Below are positions 27,758 through 37,103 of a stretch of DNA of 64,000 nt, one piece after another; position 1 is the first letter of the stretch, and the number at the start of each line of letters is the position of its first letter. A program made the position numbers and the translations under genes. The notes under the pieces are model-generated. The model was not told the DNA's origin, searched no databases, and saw nothing but the letters and a program-made list of their open reading frames with translations. Origin of the DNA: Hyphomicrobiales bacterium (GTDB lineage Bacteria > Pseudomonadota > Alphaproteobacteria > Rhizobiales > Rhizobiaceae); NCBI GenBank assembly GCA_900473685.1, contig UCNE01000019.1, forward strand, positions 1-64,000, read 5' to 3'.

Positions 27758-28192
27758 ATTGGTCAGTATCAAGTTAGAAAGTATTGCAGACCAAAATTTA
27801 TAGCGAAATTTTGGTCAAACCCTGCGCCCAAGCGGGGAGGGGTGGCGGCTCGGAGAGAGTATCCGCTGCTCGCCAGGGAGCAGTAAGCCTCACCAGCATG
27901 AACTTGCCAGCGCCCTTGATCAGGTCATGTCGCCCAACCATGCTCCCCGAGATGACGGTGACACCCGCAGGGGTCTATCCCATTTGGCGGCCGAATCCTC
28001 TTTCCTGGCATCCGATTTCCATCGTGCAGGCCATCTGAACAAACCATCATCTGCGATTTGCGATCAGGCGGGCGCCAGCCGGAAACGGGGAGGGCGGCGG
28101 ACCGGAAAGGGAGGGAGAGGGGGGAAGGGGCGTTCGTGGCGGGTTGAGGTTGCTGGAGAGAGGCTCCGGCCGATCCGCTACGGAGAAACGAT
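27758..28192. other. Intergenic leader with purine-rich tract before the ParB-like gene
   Basis: No gene was found. The last 120 bases are extremely G/A-rich on the plus strand (for example GGAAAGGGAGGGAGAGGGG near 28104-28122) and end in GGAGAAACGAT before the start codon. Similar G/A-rich tracts precede the genes at 31334 and 33427. Confidence 0.5.
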
Positions 28193-29974
28193 ATGGCACA
28201 GGCCATTCAAAAAATCGCGCTCAATGCCGGGCGCGATATCCCCTTCAACAAGCTCGTCCTCAGCCAGCAGAACGTCCGCAAGACCAAGGCGGGCGTTTCG
28301 ATCGAGGAACTCGCCGACGACATTGCCCGGCGCGGGCTGCTGACCAGCCTCAACGTCCGTGCGGAATTCGACGCCGAAGGCAAGGAGACGGGCATCTATC
28401 GCATCCCGGCCGGCGGCCGTCGATACCGTGCGCTGAAACTGTTGGTCGACCGCAAGCAACTGACGAAGACCACCGGCATTCCCTGCATCGTCAGCGAGAG
28501 CGAAACCCTTGAAGCCGAGGACTCGCTTGCCGAAAACGTCAGGCGCGTCGATCTTCATCCGCTGGACGAGTTTCGCGCCATGATGGCCCTGCGCGAACAG
28601 GGGTTGGACGAGGAGGAAATCGCCGCAAATTTCCATATGTCGGTCGCAACCGTGAAGCAGCGCCTGCGGCTGGCGTCGGTCTCGCCGCGCCTTCTCGAAT
28701 TCTACGCCGACGACGAGATGAAGCTCGGCCAGGTCATGGCGTTCACAATCACCAATGACCACGTCCGTCAGGAGCAGGTCTGGGATACGATCTCCCGGTC
28801 GCACAATCAGGGCGCATATTGCATCCGCCGGATGTTGACCGAAACCGCGGTTCGGGCTTCCGATCGCCGCGCCGTCTACGTCACCGTCGAGGCCTATGAG
28901 GCGGCTGGCGGCGTCGTGATGCGCGACCTCTTCGAGCAGGACAATGGCGGATGGCTACAGGATCCGGCAACGCTCGAGCAACTCGTCCTCGAAAAGCTGA
29001 CGGCTGACGCGGAAGTTCTCAAGGCGGAAGAGGGGTGGAAATGGGTCGATGCAGCCTTCGACTTTCCGTATGGCCACACGTCCGGACTGCGGCGCTTCTA
29101 CGGTGAAATGGCCGAACACACCGAGGAAGAGCTTGCCCGCCACGATGCGTTGAAGGCGGAATACGACAAGCTTGAAGCCGAGTACGCGGAAGCGGACGAC
29201 TCTTCCGAAGAAACCGAGGCACGTCTCGAGGAGCTCGGCACCCAACTGGATGCGCTGAATGACAGGCCTTACGTCTTCGACCCTGAGGACGTTGCCCGTG
29301 GCGGTGCGTTTGTCTCGCTAGCCGCCAATGGCGAGTTGAAGATCGAACGCGGTTATGTCCGGCCCGAAGACGAGCCAGTCACTGAGACGGATGACGCCGC
29401 CGGCGATGATGTCGATCAGGACGGTGAAAGCGACGACGACGCTGTTCCGGCGACGGGTGGTGTGTCGGTCAACGGCAAGCCGGCCGGCGTCGAGGAACCG
29501 GACGAGGACGACGGCAAAATCCGGCCGCTGTCCGAGCGTCTCATCGAGGATCTGACCGCGGCCCGCACTGTCGCGCTCAGGAACGCACTCGCCAATGATC
29601 CGATCATGGCGTTCATCGCCGCGCTACACCTTCTCGTGCTGAAGACTTTCTACCGATATGGGACGGCGTCTTGCCTGGAAATCACGGCGCAGCACGGGGT
29701 TTCGAACCAGGCGCACGGACTGGCGGATACCGTCTGGGCAAAGGAGATCGATCAGCGCCAAGAGAACTGGGGGCACGATCTTCCCGGTGATGCCGATGCG
29801 GTCTGGAGCTATCTCATCACACTCGATCAGGATAGCCGCATGGCGCTGTTTGCCCATTGCACCTCGCTGGCGCTCAACGCCACGATCCAGCAGTGGAACC
29901 GCCGGGCAAAGGAAAACGACCATGCCAAGCAGCTTGCCCAGTCGATCGGGTTCGGCATGGTCGAGGCAGGCTGA
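28193..29974 (+). CDS. ParB/RepB/Spo0J-like protein, cut short by an in-frame TGA
   Basis: The readable part is 593 residues. The ParB N-terminal nuclease-like domain is clear (FNKLVLSQQNVRKTKAGVSI, the GGRRYRALKLL box near 76, ESLAENVRR-like EDSLAENVRRVDLHPLDEF). A helix-turn-helix follows (EEIAANFHMSVATVKQRLRL near 148), then a long acidic, partly coiled region (about 320-440) and a C-terminal domain. Proteins of this size are common on rhizobial plasmids and integrative elements and are accessory DNA-binding proteins rather than the partition ParB. The TGA at 29972-29974 stands where a tryptophan codon (TGG) is likely, and homology-like reading continues in frame to 30340. Confidence 0.85.
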   Translation: MAQAIQKIALNAGRDIPFNKLVLSQQNVRKTKAGVSIEELADDIARRGLLTSLNVRAEFDAEGKETGIYRIPAGGRRYRALKLLVDRKQLTKTTGIPCIVSESETLEAEDSLAENVRRVDLHPLDEFRAMMALREQGLDEEEIAANFHMSVATVKQRLRLASVSPRLLEFYADDEMKLGQVMAFTITNDHVRQEQVWDTISRSHNQGAYCIRRMLTETAVRASDRRAVYVTVEAYEAAGGVVMRDLFEQDNGGWLQDPATLEQLVLEKLTADAEVLKAEEGWKWVDAAFDFPYGHTSGLRRFYGEMAEHTEEELARHDALKAEYDKLEAEYAEADDSSEETEARLEELGTQLDALNDRPYVFDPEDVARGGAFVSLAANGELKIERGYVRPEDEPVTETDDAAGDDVDQDGESDDDAVPATGGVSVNGKPAGVEEPDEDDGKIRPLSERLIEDLTAARTVALRNALANDPIMAFIAALHLLVLKTFYRYGTASCLEITAQHGVSNQAHGLADTVWAKEIDQRQENWGHDLPGDADAVWSYLITLDQDSRMALFAHCTSLALNATIQQWNRRAKENDHAKQLAQSIGFGMVEAG

Positions 29975-30340
29975 ACGCCGACGGTCGATAATTATCTCGG
30001 GCGCGTCACCAAGGCCCACATCCTGCAGGCCGTCCGCGAAGCCAAGGGCGAACAGTCGGCGCAACTGATCGACCACCTCAGGAAGCCCGATATGGCGCAC
30101 GAAGCCGCACGGCTGCTGGAGGGCACCAGATGGCTGCCGGAGGTCCTGCGGTATCCGGCGGATGAGATCCCGGTCGAAGCTGCGCCTTCCGAGACCGCGG
30201 GAGAGGCGACCATCGACGACAATCCCACCGAAACTGTCGACGTCGATTTGCCCGCCTTTCTGACCGAAGAGGTCGATGCCAGGCAGGCGCCCGCTGATCC
30301 CGACAAGGACGGGGGCGAACATCTCGAAGCGGCGGAATAG
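29975..30340 (+). pseudogene. Detached C-terminal tail of the ParB-like protein
   Basis: In the same frame as the ParB-like gene and directly after its TGA, 121 sense codons run to a TAG at 30338-30340. They begin TPTVDNYLGRVTKAHILQAV, a region that normally continues ParB-like proteins of this type, and end in an acidic tail. No own start with a ribosome binding site is seen near the junction, so the tail is probably untranslated unless the stop is read through. Confidence 0.7.
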
Positions 30341-30369
30341 CCCGTCAGGCGACCATTGATCAATCCGAG

Positions 30370-30391
30370 GCCCGGCCATCGCGCCGGGCTT
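30370..30391 (+). terminator. CCCGGC hairpin after the ParB-like gene
   Basis: GCCCGGC (30370-30376) pairs with GCCGGGC (30383-30389), then TTCTCC follows. It lies 30 nt after the ParB-like reading frame and 20 nt before the next gene. Related hairpins occur at 31138 and 33371. Confidence 0.6.
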
Positions 30392-30410
30392 CTCCATTTC
30401 GGGAGGTCAT

Positions 30411-31067
30411 ATGCCTGCCTATAAGATCGAAACGACCTATAATTTGCCGGTGTACCGGCAGCGCAGTTATGAGGCGGACACGCTCGAAGAGGCGTGCCGC
30501 GCAGCCATCGCCGACGAGGGCTGGGACGATGGCGAGGAGGATGTCGACGCCTCCGGTGAAACCTACGTGAGTGGGATTTGGAAGGGCGCGGACTCCGCGA
30601 ATACCGGAGCGTCGATACCGATACCCTCCCAGTTCGACGAACTCACCCGGCGCTGGGCCCGTCACTTTGAAATCCTGCTCGGCCTGTTGAAGATACTGTT
30701 CCGCGGAGCTCGCACAGCGCAGCTGCCGTCCCTCGACTGGCTTGCCAGATCGGCTTGGGCGATTGCGCGGGGCGAGGCGATCTTGGCTGGCGCTCCCGAT
30801 CCAGAAGGGCCTCCCGACGCTCCAAAGCCAAGCCATGTCCTTGTACGTTTGCAGGAAGAACGTGTCCGCGTTGTGATCGACGTCAAGTACGGCAACGATC
30901 GCGATTTCTGCGGGCTTTCGCCAGATTTGGTGAGCGATGAGGAGATCCAATCGGCTTGTGAGACCGTCGTAGCCACGATGGACCTTTCGGATGCTGTCGG
31001 CACTGCCGAGTTTCGGGCGGCAATGGCAGCGATTCGAACGGCGTACCGGCGCCTCCATCCAGGTTAA
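30411..31067 (+). CDS. Conserved hypothetical protein of rhizobial plasmid blocks
   Basis: The 218-residue protein begins MPAYKIETTYNLPVYRQRSY after GGGAGG. The N-terminal 70 residues form a small unit with EADTLEEACRAAIADEGWDD and a TYVSGIWKGAD motif; the remainder (about 80-215) is a helical and mixed region with several Trp and Arg residues. I recognise the N-terminus only as a type found next to ParB-like and DUF932 genes on rhizobial mobile replicons. No catalytic motif or membrane segment is visible, and no function can be assigned. Confidence 0.7.
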   Translation: MPAYKIETTYNLPVYRQRSYEADTLEEACRAAIADEGWDDGEEDVDASGETYVSGIWKGADSANTGASIPIPSQFDELTRRWARHFEILLGLLKILFRGARTAQLPSLDWLARSAWAIARGEAILAGAPDPEGPPDAPKPSHVLVRLQEERVRVVIDVKYGNDRDFCGLSPDLVSDEEIQSACETVVATMDLSDAVGTAEFRAAMAAIRTAYRRLHPG

Positions 31068-31137
31068 TTCCTGTTGGGGCACTCGGACTTTTGACCCAGT
31101 CCGCCGTCAATGCAGAACCTCACTTCAATCTATCCCA

Positions 31138-31160
31138 GCCCGGCCGTCGCGTCGGGCTTC
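31138..31160 (+). terminator. CCCGGC hairpin before the antirestriction gene
   Basis: GCCCGGC (31138-31144) and GTCGGGC (31151-31157) form a stem with one G-T pair, followed by TTCTGCTTCTC. It closes the preceding hypothetical gene and precedes a 170-nt leader with a G/A-rich tract. Confidence 0.55.
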
Positions 31161-31333
31161 TGCTTCTCGTCAAGCAGCGACCCGACGTCTGCCTCCTTCT
31201 TCCCGCGCGGGCGAAAGAAGGAGGCGGTTGGTATCGGCCGGAAAGGAAAGAGTGGGGCCGGGAGAGGGGCGAGCCGGACGGTTAAGAGAGGGCCGGCCGG
31301 CCTCAATCCTTTCGCCTCCCTGGAGAAAAATCG

Positions 31334-31756
31334 ATGTCGATATCCGAAGTTCCCCTCCAAACCGCCTCCATCGTCGGTGACGAGCGCCGCCTGCAATTCC
31401 TGCCCACCCTGTTTGGGCGTTCTCTCCTGATCATCGGTGAGAACGCCACTTACAGCTTGATGGAGCGGCTCAGCCCGCTCGATTATGGCGGCGGGTTCTG
31501 GGATTTCTACGAGTATGAGGGCAAGCCGCTGTTTCTGGCTCCGAGATCCAAATCGCGATTCAGGATCACCGGCGAGATTACCGGCTTTCAGGGAGAGGTC
31601 TCGGCCGAGGCCGCGGGGATTATAGCAACGCTTTTTGCGTTCTCGCATCTTTCCTTCCAATATCGATCCGACGTCCTGTCGGATGGTTACACGCGCCTCT
31701 ACGAATATTCGGCGGACCACTCCGAGGCCGCCGAAATCTTTCAGGCGATCGATTGA
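31334..31756 (+). CDS. Antirestriction protein, KlcA/ArdB family
   Basis: The 140-residue protein matches the antirestriction family found on conjugative plasmids: RRLQFLPTLFGRSLLIIGEN near residue 15, YSLMERLSPLDYGGGFWDFY near 40-60, and a C-terminal AAGIIATLFAFSHLSFQY. ArdB/KlcA proteins protect incoming DNA from type I restriction without contacting the nuclease in a simple DNA-mimic way. The ATG follows CTGGAGAAAAATCG. Its presence argues that this block belongs to a transferable replicon or element. Confidence 0.82.
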   Translation: MSISEVPLQTASIVGDERRLQFLPTLFGRSLLIIGENATYSLMERLSPLDYGGGFWDFYEYEGKPLFLAPRSKSRFRITGEITGFQGEVSAEAAGIIATLFAFSHLSFQYRSDVLSDGYTRLYEYSADHSEAAEIFQAID

Positions 31757-31863
31757 GGTACCAGTATGCACCCGTCTCGATTGGCGCATCTATCCGGTAG
31801 ATCGGGCGGTTCGATCCCGACGGCATATTGTCCGGACCGCCGTACCACTAAAAGGTCAAATCC

Positions 31864-32157
31864 ATGACGAAACCGGAAAGCCACCAATTCGTGGCCATCT
31901 CAACAGGTCATGTAAGTGCCGAAACCGCCCGGATGCTCCACAGCACCCCGTGCGCGCAATGGCCGTGTGTGGGAGGGGCGTATGCCGACTATGGCTGGTT
32001 CTTCTACGCCCATGACGAAAACGCCGGCGAAGGGGACCTGCGCATTCCCGGCGATCTTTTCGGCGTCATGACATGGGTCCGCCAGCAGGGGTTCAGCCAT
32101 GTCTTGCTCGATCGCGACGCAGAGCAGGTCGAGAATCTGGCCTGGCATCACTGGTGA
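31864..32157 (+). CDS. DUF5983 family small protein
   Basis: The 97-residue protein starts MTKPESHQFVAISTGHVSAE and contains a YADYGWFFYAHDENAGEG segment. The ISTxHVxxET opening and the aromatic-rich middle are typical of DUF5983 proteins encoded beside antirestriction genes on plasmids and integrative elements. No function is known. It lies 107 nt after the KlcA-type gene on the same strand and is convergent with the toxin-antitoxin pair. Confidence 0.72.
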   Translation: MTKPESHQFVAISTGHVSAETARMLHSTPCAQWPCVGGAYADYGWFFYAHDENAGEGDLRIPGDLFGVMTWVRQQGFSHVLLDRDAEQVENLAWHHW

Positions 32158-32183
32158 CGCCAGCACATCCGCGATCGTGCCGG

Positions 32184-32507
32184 TCAGCGCAACAATCGCC
32201 GTTCCAGGAAGGACTGCATATCGCGACGGCCATCAACGACGCAGTAGACCACCACGTCGTTGTCCATGATGCGGTAAATCACCCGCCAGGGCTTATGATG
32301 CAGTTCACGATAGTCCGAGATGCCTATAGAAACGAGTTCCTTCGGAATGTTTCCCCGCTCCGGGAGCGCGTCCAGGCCGAGGCAGGCCGTTTCGATTTCG
32401 CCAAGAATGCGCTCGGCCGTTTCGACACCGTCTCGCCCTGCGATGAAGCGGTATAGCTCCTCGATATCCCGTTCGGCGTCCTCGGCAAAGAGAACCCGAT
32501 AGGACAT
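32184..32507 (-). CDS. RelE/ParE-family toxin
   Basis: The 107-residue protein has the ParE layout: YRVLFAEDAERDIEELYRFI at the N-terminus, LGEIETACLGL, and the C-terminal beta-strand HHKPWRVIYRIMDNDVVVYC followed by VDGRRDMQSFLERR. ParE toxins poison DNA gyrase; RelE relatives cleave mRNA at the ribosome. Sequence favours ParE. It shares its start region with the stop of the antitoxin gene, the usual antitoxin-then-toxin order, and should be controlled by that protein. Confidence 0.88.
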   Translation of the reverse strand: MSYRVLFAEDAERDIEELYRFIAGRDGVETAERILGEIETACLGLDALPERGNIPKELVSIGISDYRELHHKPWRVIYRIMDNDVVVYCVVDGRRDMQSFLERRLLR

Positions 32508-32788
32508 CAGGGCTGCTCATCCGATATGCGCTTGCGAATGCGTGCGAAGGCTTCCGCGGCCGGACGAACCTTGCCTTCTTCCACCTGCTTGCCGGTCAGA
32601 GCCAGCACCTTCAGGAGCGCCAGGGTTTCCTGCGTCTCTTCATATTGCGCCACGTCCTGAAGCACCGCTTTCGCCTCTCCATGCACGGTGATGACCACCG
32701 GCTGGCGGTTGTCGCCAAGCGTGCGGATGATCTCCGGCGCATGCGCCTTGAGATAGCTCATTGGCTTGACCTGTTCCGACAGCTTCAT
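32507..32788 (-). CDS. Phd/YefM-type antitoxin
   Basis: The 93-residue protein starts MKLSEQVKPMSYLKAHAPEI at an ATG preceded by AAAGGAGA and contains RQPVVITVHGEAKAVLQDV, the Phd/YefM DNA-binding fold. The C-terminal half (about 55-93) would wrap the toxin. A longer frame starting upstream is rejected because it has no ribosome binding site. It overlaps the toxin gene by one base; the pair is a plasmid-stabilisation or stress module. Confidence 0.88.
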   Translation of the reverse strand: MKLSEQVKPMSYLKAHAPEIIRTLGDNRQPVVITVHGEAKAVLQDVAQYEETQETLALLKVLALTGKQVEEGKVRPAAEAFARIRKRISDEQP

Positions 32789-32960
32789 GGTTCGCGTCTC
32801 CTTTGACCAGAATATAGACCGTGAACAGGTCGATGAGAAGAGGTGCCGGCTCTCCAATCCCCCGCGGTCACCGCTCCGCTCATTCCTCCCCAAAGAAAGG
32901 ATCAACCATGACGACGCTCATGACCATCGCCGAACGAACCTGGCCACGGGACCTGCAGCC

Positions 32961-33215
32961 ATGATCGGGACCATCATCATCTCCAGCGGCAGCAAGATGG
33001 CCGGTGAGGCGTCGGATACGATTGATGCTCTGATCGCGGTGCTGGAGCAATATCCGCTGGATCGCTTCTTCGAAGAGCACTTCGTCAGGACTCTCCCCGA
33101 CGGCGAAGTCCGCTTCCACGGCAATTTTCGGACCGTCCCGCATGTGTTCGACATTCGTTCGGACGATCCTGACGTGATCGAACGCTTGACCTCCGCGATC
33201 CGTAGAAACCGCAGG
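32961..33215 (+). pseudogene. Small conserved hypothetical protein with uncertain ends
   Basis: Codons from ATG 32961 read MIGTIIISSGSKMAGEASDT, IDALIAVLEQYPLDRFFEEH, and later VPHVFDIRSDDPDVIERLTS, a compact 85-residue unit. After about residue 85 the frame runs on through a leader-like region into the DUF932 gene, which is unlikely for a real protein, so a 3' frameshift is suspected. A separate 18-codon frame (ATG 32909, after AAAGGATCAACC) ends in ATGA overlapping this start. It may be a leader peptide or the displaced true N-terminus. No function known. Confidence 0.45.
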
Positions 33216-33370
33216 ATGCCAGGAATTCCTGGCGCAGCCCTCTGCCGCGCGGCAGTGGCGGTTGATCCGGCAGGAGAGGAGAGAGCGGCGGCGGGCGGGG
33301 TGGCCGCGAGGGGGTTAGAGAGAGCACGCTCCGCAGCGGCAGCAACTGAGAATCCGTTTTCGACCCACCA

Positions 33371-33406
33371 GCCCGGCCTTCGCTCGACGCGGAACCGCCG
33401 GGTTTT
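33371..33406 (+). terminator. CCCGGC hairpin before the DUF932 gene
   Basis: CCCGGC (33372-33377) pairs with GCCGGG (33397-33402), followed by TTTT (33403-33406). It sits 21 nt before the DUF932 start and follows another G/A-rich tract. Confidence 0.6.
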
Positions 33407-33426
33407 CCGTTTCAGGAGACTGCATC

Positions 33427-33978
33427 ATGAACAATCTTGCCCAACATTCCCGCTCCGGCTCCGCCGGTTTCAAGGTCGATATCTCGCGCGGCGAGCGCAT
33501 CGGCCGTGTGTCGTCCGAATGGTTCTCACGCCCGGACGACGAACGCTATCTCTCGCTCTGCGATCTGCATCGCACCGTCAGCGCCAGGACCGAGCGCGCC
33601 CGTGTCCGTACCGTCGAAACTGCCGAGATCCGCGTCGAGGCCACTCGTGACAATGCGGAACGTTTGTCCCTGATCGTTCCCGGCGGTCGCGATCCACTGG
33701 CGCCGACCCAGTGGAGTTATGGTCAGCTCTGCAGCCTGGTTGGCGCGCCGGCGAGCTATATGCGCCAGTTGCCGGCGCCACTGGCCGCGATCAACCTCCA
33801 GCACGGGCTCCTCAACCACAGCGCCGAAATGGTCAAGACGCTGGAGATGGACGACGGGCGCGTCGAACTTCGGGCGGTGACCGGTCCCGAATATGGCCGT
33901 ATCTGGGGTCGGAACAAGACCAGTGCGAAATCGTACGCTAAGGGCGAACGGAGTAGGAACTTACGCGGCGTGCCTTAG
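33427..33978 (+). CDS. DUF932 family protein, truncated by a Tn3-family element
   Basis: The frame starts with [20 protein letters not shown] and reads through [40 protein letters not shown] and [20 protein letters not shown], matching the N-terminal half of DUF932 proteins (normally 350-400 residues). At 33905 it runs into the terminal repeat of the Tn3-type element. The last 25 codons are transposon sequence ending at 33978. DUF932 proteins occur on plasmids and phages next to ParB-like genes; function unknown. The truncated product is probably inactive. Confidence 0.8.
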   Translation: MNNLAQHSRSGSAGFKVDISRGERIGRVSSEWFSRPDDERYLSLCDLHRTVSARTERARVRTVETAEIRVEATRDNAERLSLIVPGGRDPLAPTQWSYGQLCSLVGAPASYMRQLPAPLAAINLQHGLLNHSAEMVKTLEMDDGRVELRAVTGPEYGRIWGRNKTSAKSYAKGERSRNLRGVP

Positions 33979-36900
33979 CCCAGCCGGAAGGCGGAGCGAT
34001 CGGAATCCGCTCGACATCTGATGCTCCGCATCCCAGGTGTAGATACCTGTAAGGTTGATATGTTCCCAACTGAGCGGGGAGATGTGCTTCAACAGAGCGT
34101 CAGGAATGTCTCGCCCCGCTCGTTTCAGCTGAGTGACCGCGCGATCAAGATAAACCGTATTCCAGTGCACGATCGCACTGACCACCAGATTGAGCCCCGA
34201 GGCGCGGAAAGCCTGGCTTTCGAACGACCGATCACGGATTTCGCCTCGCTCGTGGAAGAAGACAGCGCGCTTCAGCTTATGCGCTGCCTCGCCCTTGTTG
34301 AGGCCGGCTTGACAGCGCCGCCGCAATGCTGGACTTGAGTACCATTCGATCATGAAGAGCGACCTCTCGATACGGCCGAGTTCTCGCAGCGCCCTTGCGA
34401 GATGGCTTTGCTTTGGAGATCCGGACAGCTTCTTCAGGATCGTAGACGGCACCACGGACCGCGTTGTGATCGACGCCGCGAGATGGAGCAGATCGTCCCA
34501 ATGGTCGAGAATGAGAGTGGTGTTGATCGGCGCCCCGATATGGTTCGACAGGGCCGGATATGCGTCGCCCTTCTCGAACGTGTGGAATTTCCGGTCTTTG
34601 AGATTGCGCAGTCGCGGTGAGAACCGCTTTCCGAGCAAGGCGAACAGCCCGAAGATATGATCACTGGCACCACCCGTGTCGGTAAAGTGTTCATGGATGT
34701 CGAGGACCGTGTCCTGATCGAAGAGCCCATCGAGCACATAGGCCGCCTCGCTTTCGGTCGGACTGATGGGCAAAATGCTGAAGTAGCCGTACTGATTTGA
34801 TAGATGGCTATAGAATTTCGATCCGGGTTCACTGCCGTAATGCAAATTGATGTCGCCGCGCTTTGCGGCTCGGTCGCTCGCACGAAAGAACTGGCCATCT
34901 GAAGAAGATGTCGTCCCGTTGCCCCAAAGGCGGGAATGCGGATGGCGGGTGTGTGCATCGGTTATAGATGCTTGCGCAGCACGATATGTTTCGGATCGGG
35001 CGTGGAAAGTGCGCATCCAGCCGATCTGGTGAGCGCTGATCCCCTTGGATGCGCCCGCCATTCGCTTTGGCCCGAGATTGGTCGCATCCGCCAGTACGCC
35101 CGCGAGCATGGCAGAGACATTTTTCGGAGTGTCGCCGGTGCGAACATGCGTGAAGAAATCCGCAAAGCCGGTCCATTCACGCACGTCTCTCAACAGATCG
35201 GGAACCTCGACCAGCGAATACATGTCGCTGATCTCGGCATTCAGTTCCTCGGCGGCCACGGGGACTTCGCCGGCGGTTGGTGTGACGATCAACGTTCCGG
35301 CCGCAAGACGAACTCCTTCGAGCTTTCCGGATCGGGCTCTGTGCGCCAGACGCTTCAGGTTGAAGTCGAGCATCTGACGGGCTTCGGCAAGCCACCGCGC
35401 GCCATCAGCCTCGACGCCCAATCCAAGACGATCCTCTTCCTTCATCGTGATGAATGTCGACCGCGGCATCAGATGTTCGTCAATCGGCCGGAAAGATCGG
35501 CTGCCGTCGATCCAGATCTCCGCAGATCTAAGCCGGTCTCGCAAAACTGCGAGCGTTGCGATCTCGTAGAGACGGCGATCGGGTTTTTCCTGTTCGAAGA
35601 TGAGTCGCCGATCGGTCTGGCTGAGGTGGGTGAGCGGGATGCGATCCGGCAGTGTCCGCCGTTTCTCGGCATGGAGTCGCTTCAGCAGTGCAATTGCCGC
35701 GAGAAGCGGATCGTGACGACGCGCCGAGCGGAACGTGAAGACCTGAAGGAATGCACCGGCATATTTGTTGACCGTCGCATATTGCTCGGCTGCTACGGCC
35801 AACGCCGCTGCCTCGTTGTCCTCAACCATCGACTCGAGCTCAGGCTTGATCCGAAGCAGCCGGTCCCAGCCGACTTTCTGGTCGAGCACCTCCAACGCGT
35901 TCCGACCATAGTCGTTGGCGGACTGCAGTGCGGTGATCGTATCTAGAAACATGCGTAGCGCTTTGGCGGTGTTCGCTCTGCAGTCCACCTGTCGCTGCTT
36001 CTTTCGATTGTTGGCTTGTGAGAACAACTTACCCATCAGCTTGATGAACATCGTGACCGCATCGTCCGTGAGCTTCTGGCCAAGCTTGATGACTTGAGCC
36101 ACGATCAGAGCGTGGCGACGGCTAGCGTTGAAGTCGTTGGCAAGCCAGGCCGGCGTTGCGTTACCTTCCCGTATCATCTGCTCCCACCGTCGGGATGATA
36201 CCCGCGCCTGTAGTTTCGGATCGATCTCCAGCCGCCGCAGAAAAGCTATCCGCTCGGTCAGCCCGACGAGGTTCGACGCGCCCGGCGCGTCTGGCGCCGA
36301 GCGCAGCCAATGACGGCGCGTCTGGCCAATCGACGGGTCAACCTCTAACAGCCGATCCAGTGATTGAAGCCTATCGACTGGGATGTCTTCAACCAGAGTT
36401 CTTTCTGCCCGGCGCCGGGCTATCGCACGGCTGGCAAGGCCGATCCGTTCGATCGTGTCGATCGCCGGCAGAAGAGCTCCGTGTTCGCGAAACGTTGCGA
36501 CAAGCGAACTGGCTATTGCAGCACCGTCGTCGGACGTCGCCGCCGCCTGGATTGCGGCCAATAGCGCGGCTCGGCGATCTTGCACCGTGGCGCTTCTTGT
36601 ATCCAGATATGCCATTAAACGTGCCGTGTGATCCCGACGTGTTTCTTCGCGGCGTGCATAGAGGGTAAATGCTTCTGGGGTGGCGCCGATTTGATCAGCA
36701 ACATATTTCAGCATGGGGCGAGGCGGAGTTTCCTCTGCCCCCAGCGCTCGACCCTAGCTGGATGGCAAAGCCGAGCCGATTGTGATTACGTCTCCGCAGT
36801 TCGATCTCCAGGCGATCGGCCGGCGACAACGAATAGTGTCGGATTAGGCTGTCCTCGTCGACTGGTACGTCGACAAGCTTCCGTCGATCTTGATCTTTGA

Positions 36901-37103
36901 GAAGCTTGCGCTTTGCCATCGCCCGACTCCATTCGTGACCAATCTTTGTGGAGCGTTGTCGAGCCGAGCCGGACAGAGAAATCAAAACTGGCGCATGTCG
37001 ATGGCTATCCACAGAGATCGGATGCCGCAGATCCGAGCTATGACATCGTTCACGTTCCGTTCGGCCTTAGCGTACGATGTTGGACTGCTCTTGTTCTGAC
37101 CCC
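33905..37103. mobile_element. Tn3-family transposable element (3.2 kb, single transposase gene)
   Basis: Both ends carry a long inverted repeat beginning GGGGTC. The left copy runs from 33905 and the right copy ends at 37103; the inner bases ATCGTACGCTAAGG are identical in both and overall about 40 of the first 48 positions agree. The only gene inside is a tnpA; there is no resolvase or cargo. The five bases outside each end (TATCT left, TCTTT right) do not match, so the target duplication expected for Tn3-family insertion is absent. The left side interrupts DUF932, the right side an IS5 transposase. Confidence 0.85.
33961..36919 (-). pseudogene. tnpA: Tn3-family transposase TnpA, broken by a deletion near its N-terminus
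   Basis: The first 54 codons, from ATG 36919 (MAKRKLLKDQDRRKLVDVPV, then SLSPADRLEIELRRRNHNRL), give the N-terminal DUF4158 region. The frame is then lost. It resumes at about 36745 (GAEETPPRP, then [16 protein letters not shown]) and runs 917 codons to 33961. The large part keeps the DDE core: [19 protein letters not shown] and [20 protein letters not shown]. At the break about 17 bases appear missing compared with the usual family spacing between FAIQL and PGR. Transposase without the N-terminal region should not bind the ends properly. Confidence 0.82.

Noticed and set aside
32766-33650. Single 294-codon protein covering the small hypothetical gene and the start of DUF932
   Set aside because: Its second half is out of frame with, and overlaps, the well-supported DUF932 start, and reads as low-complexity Arg-rich sequence.
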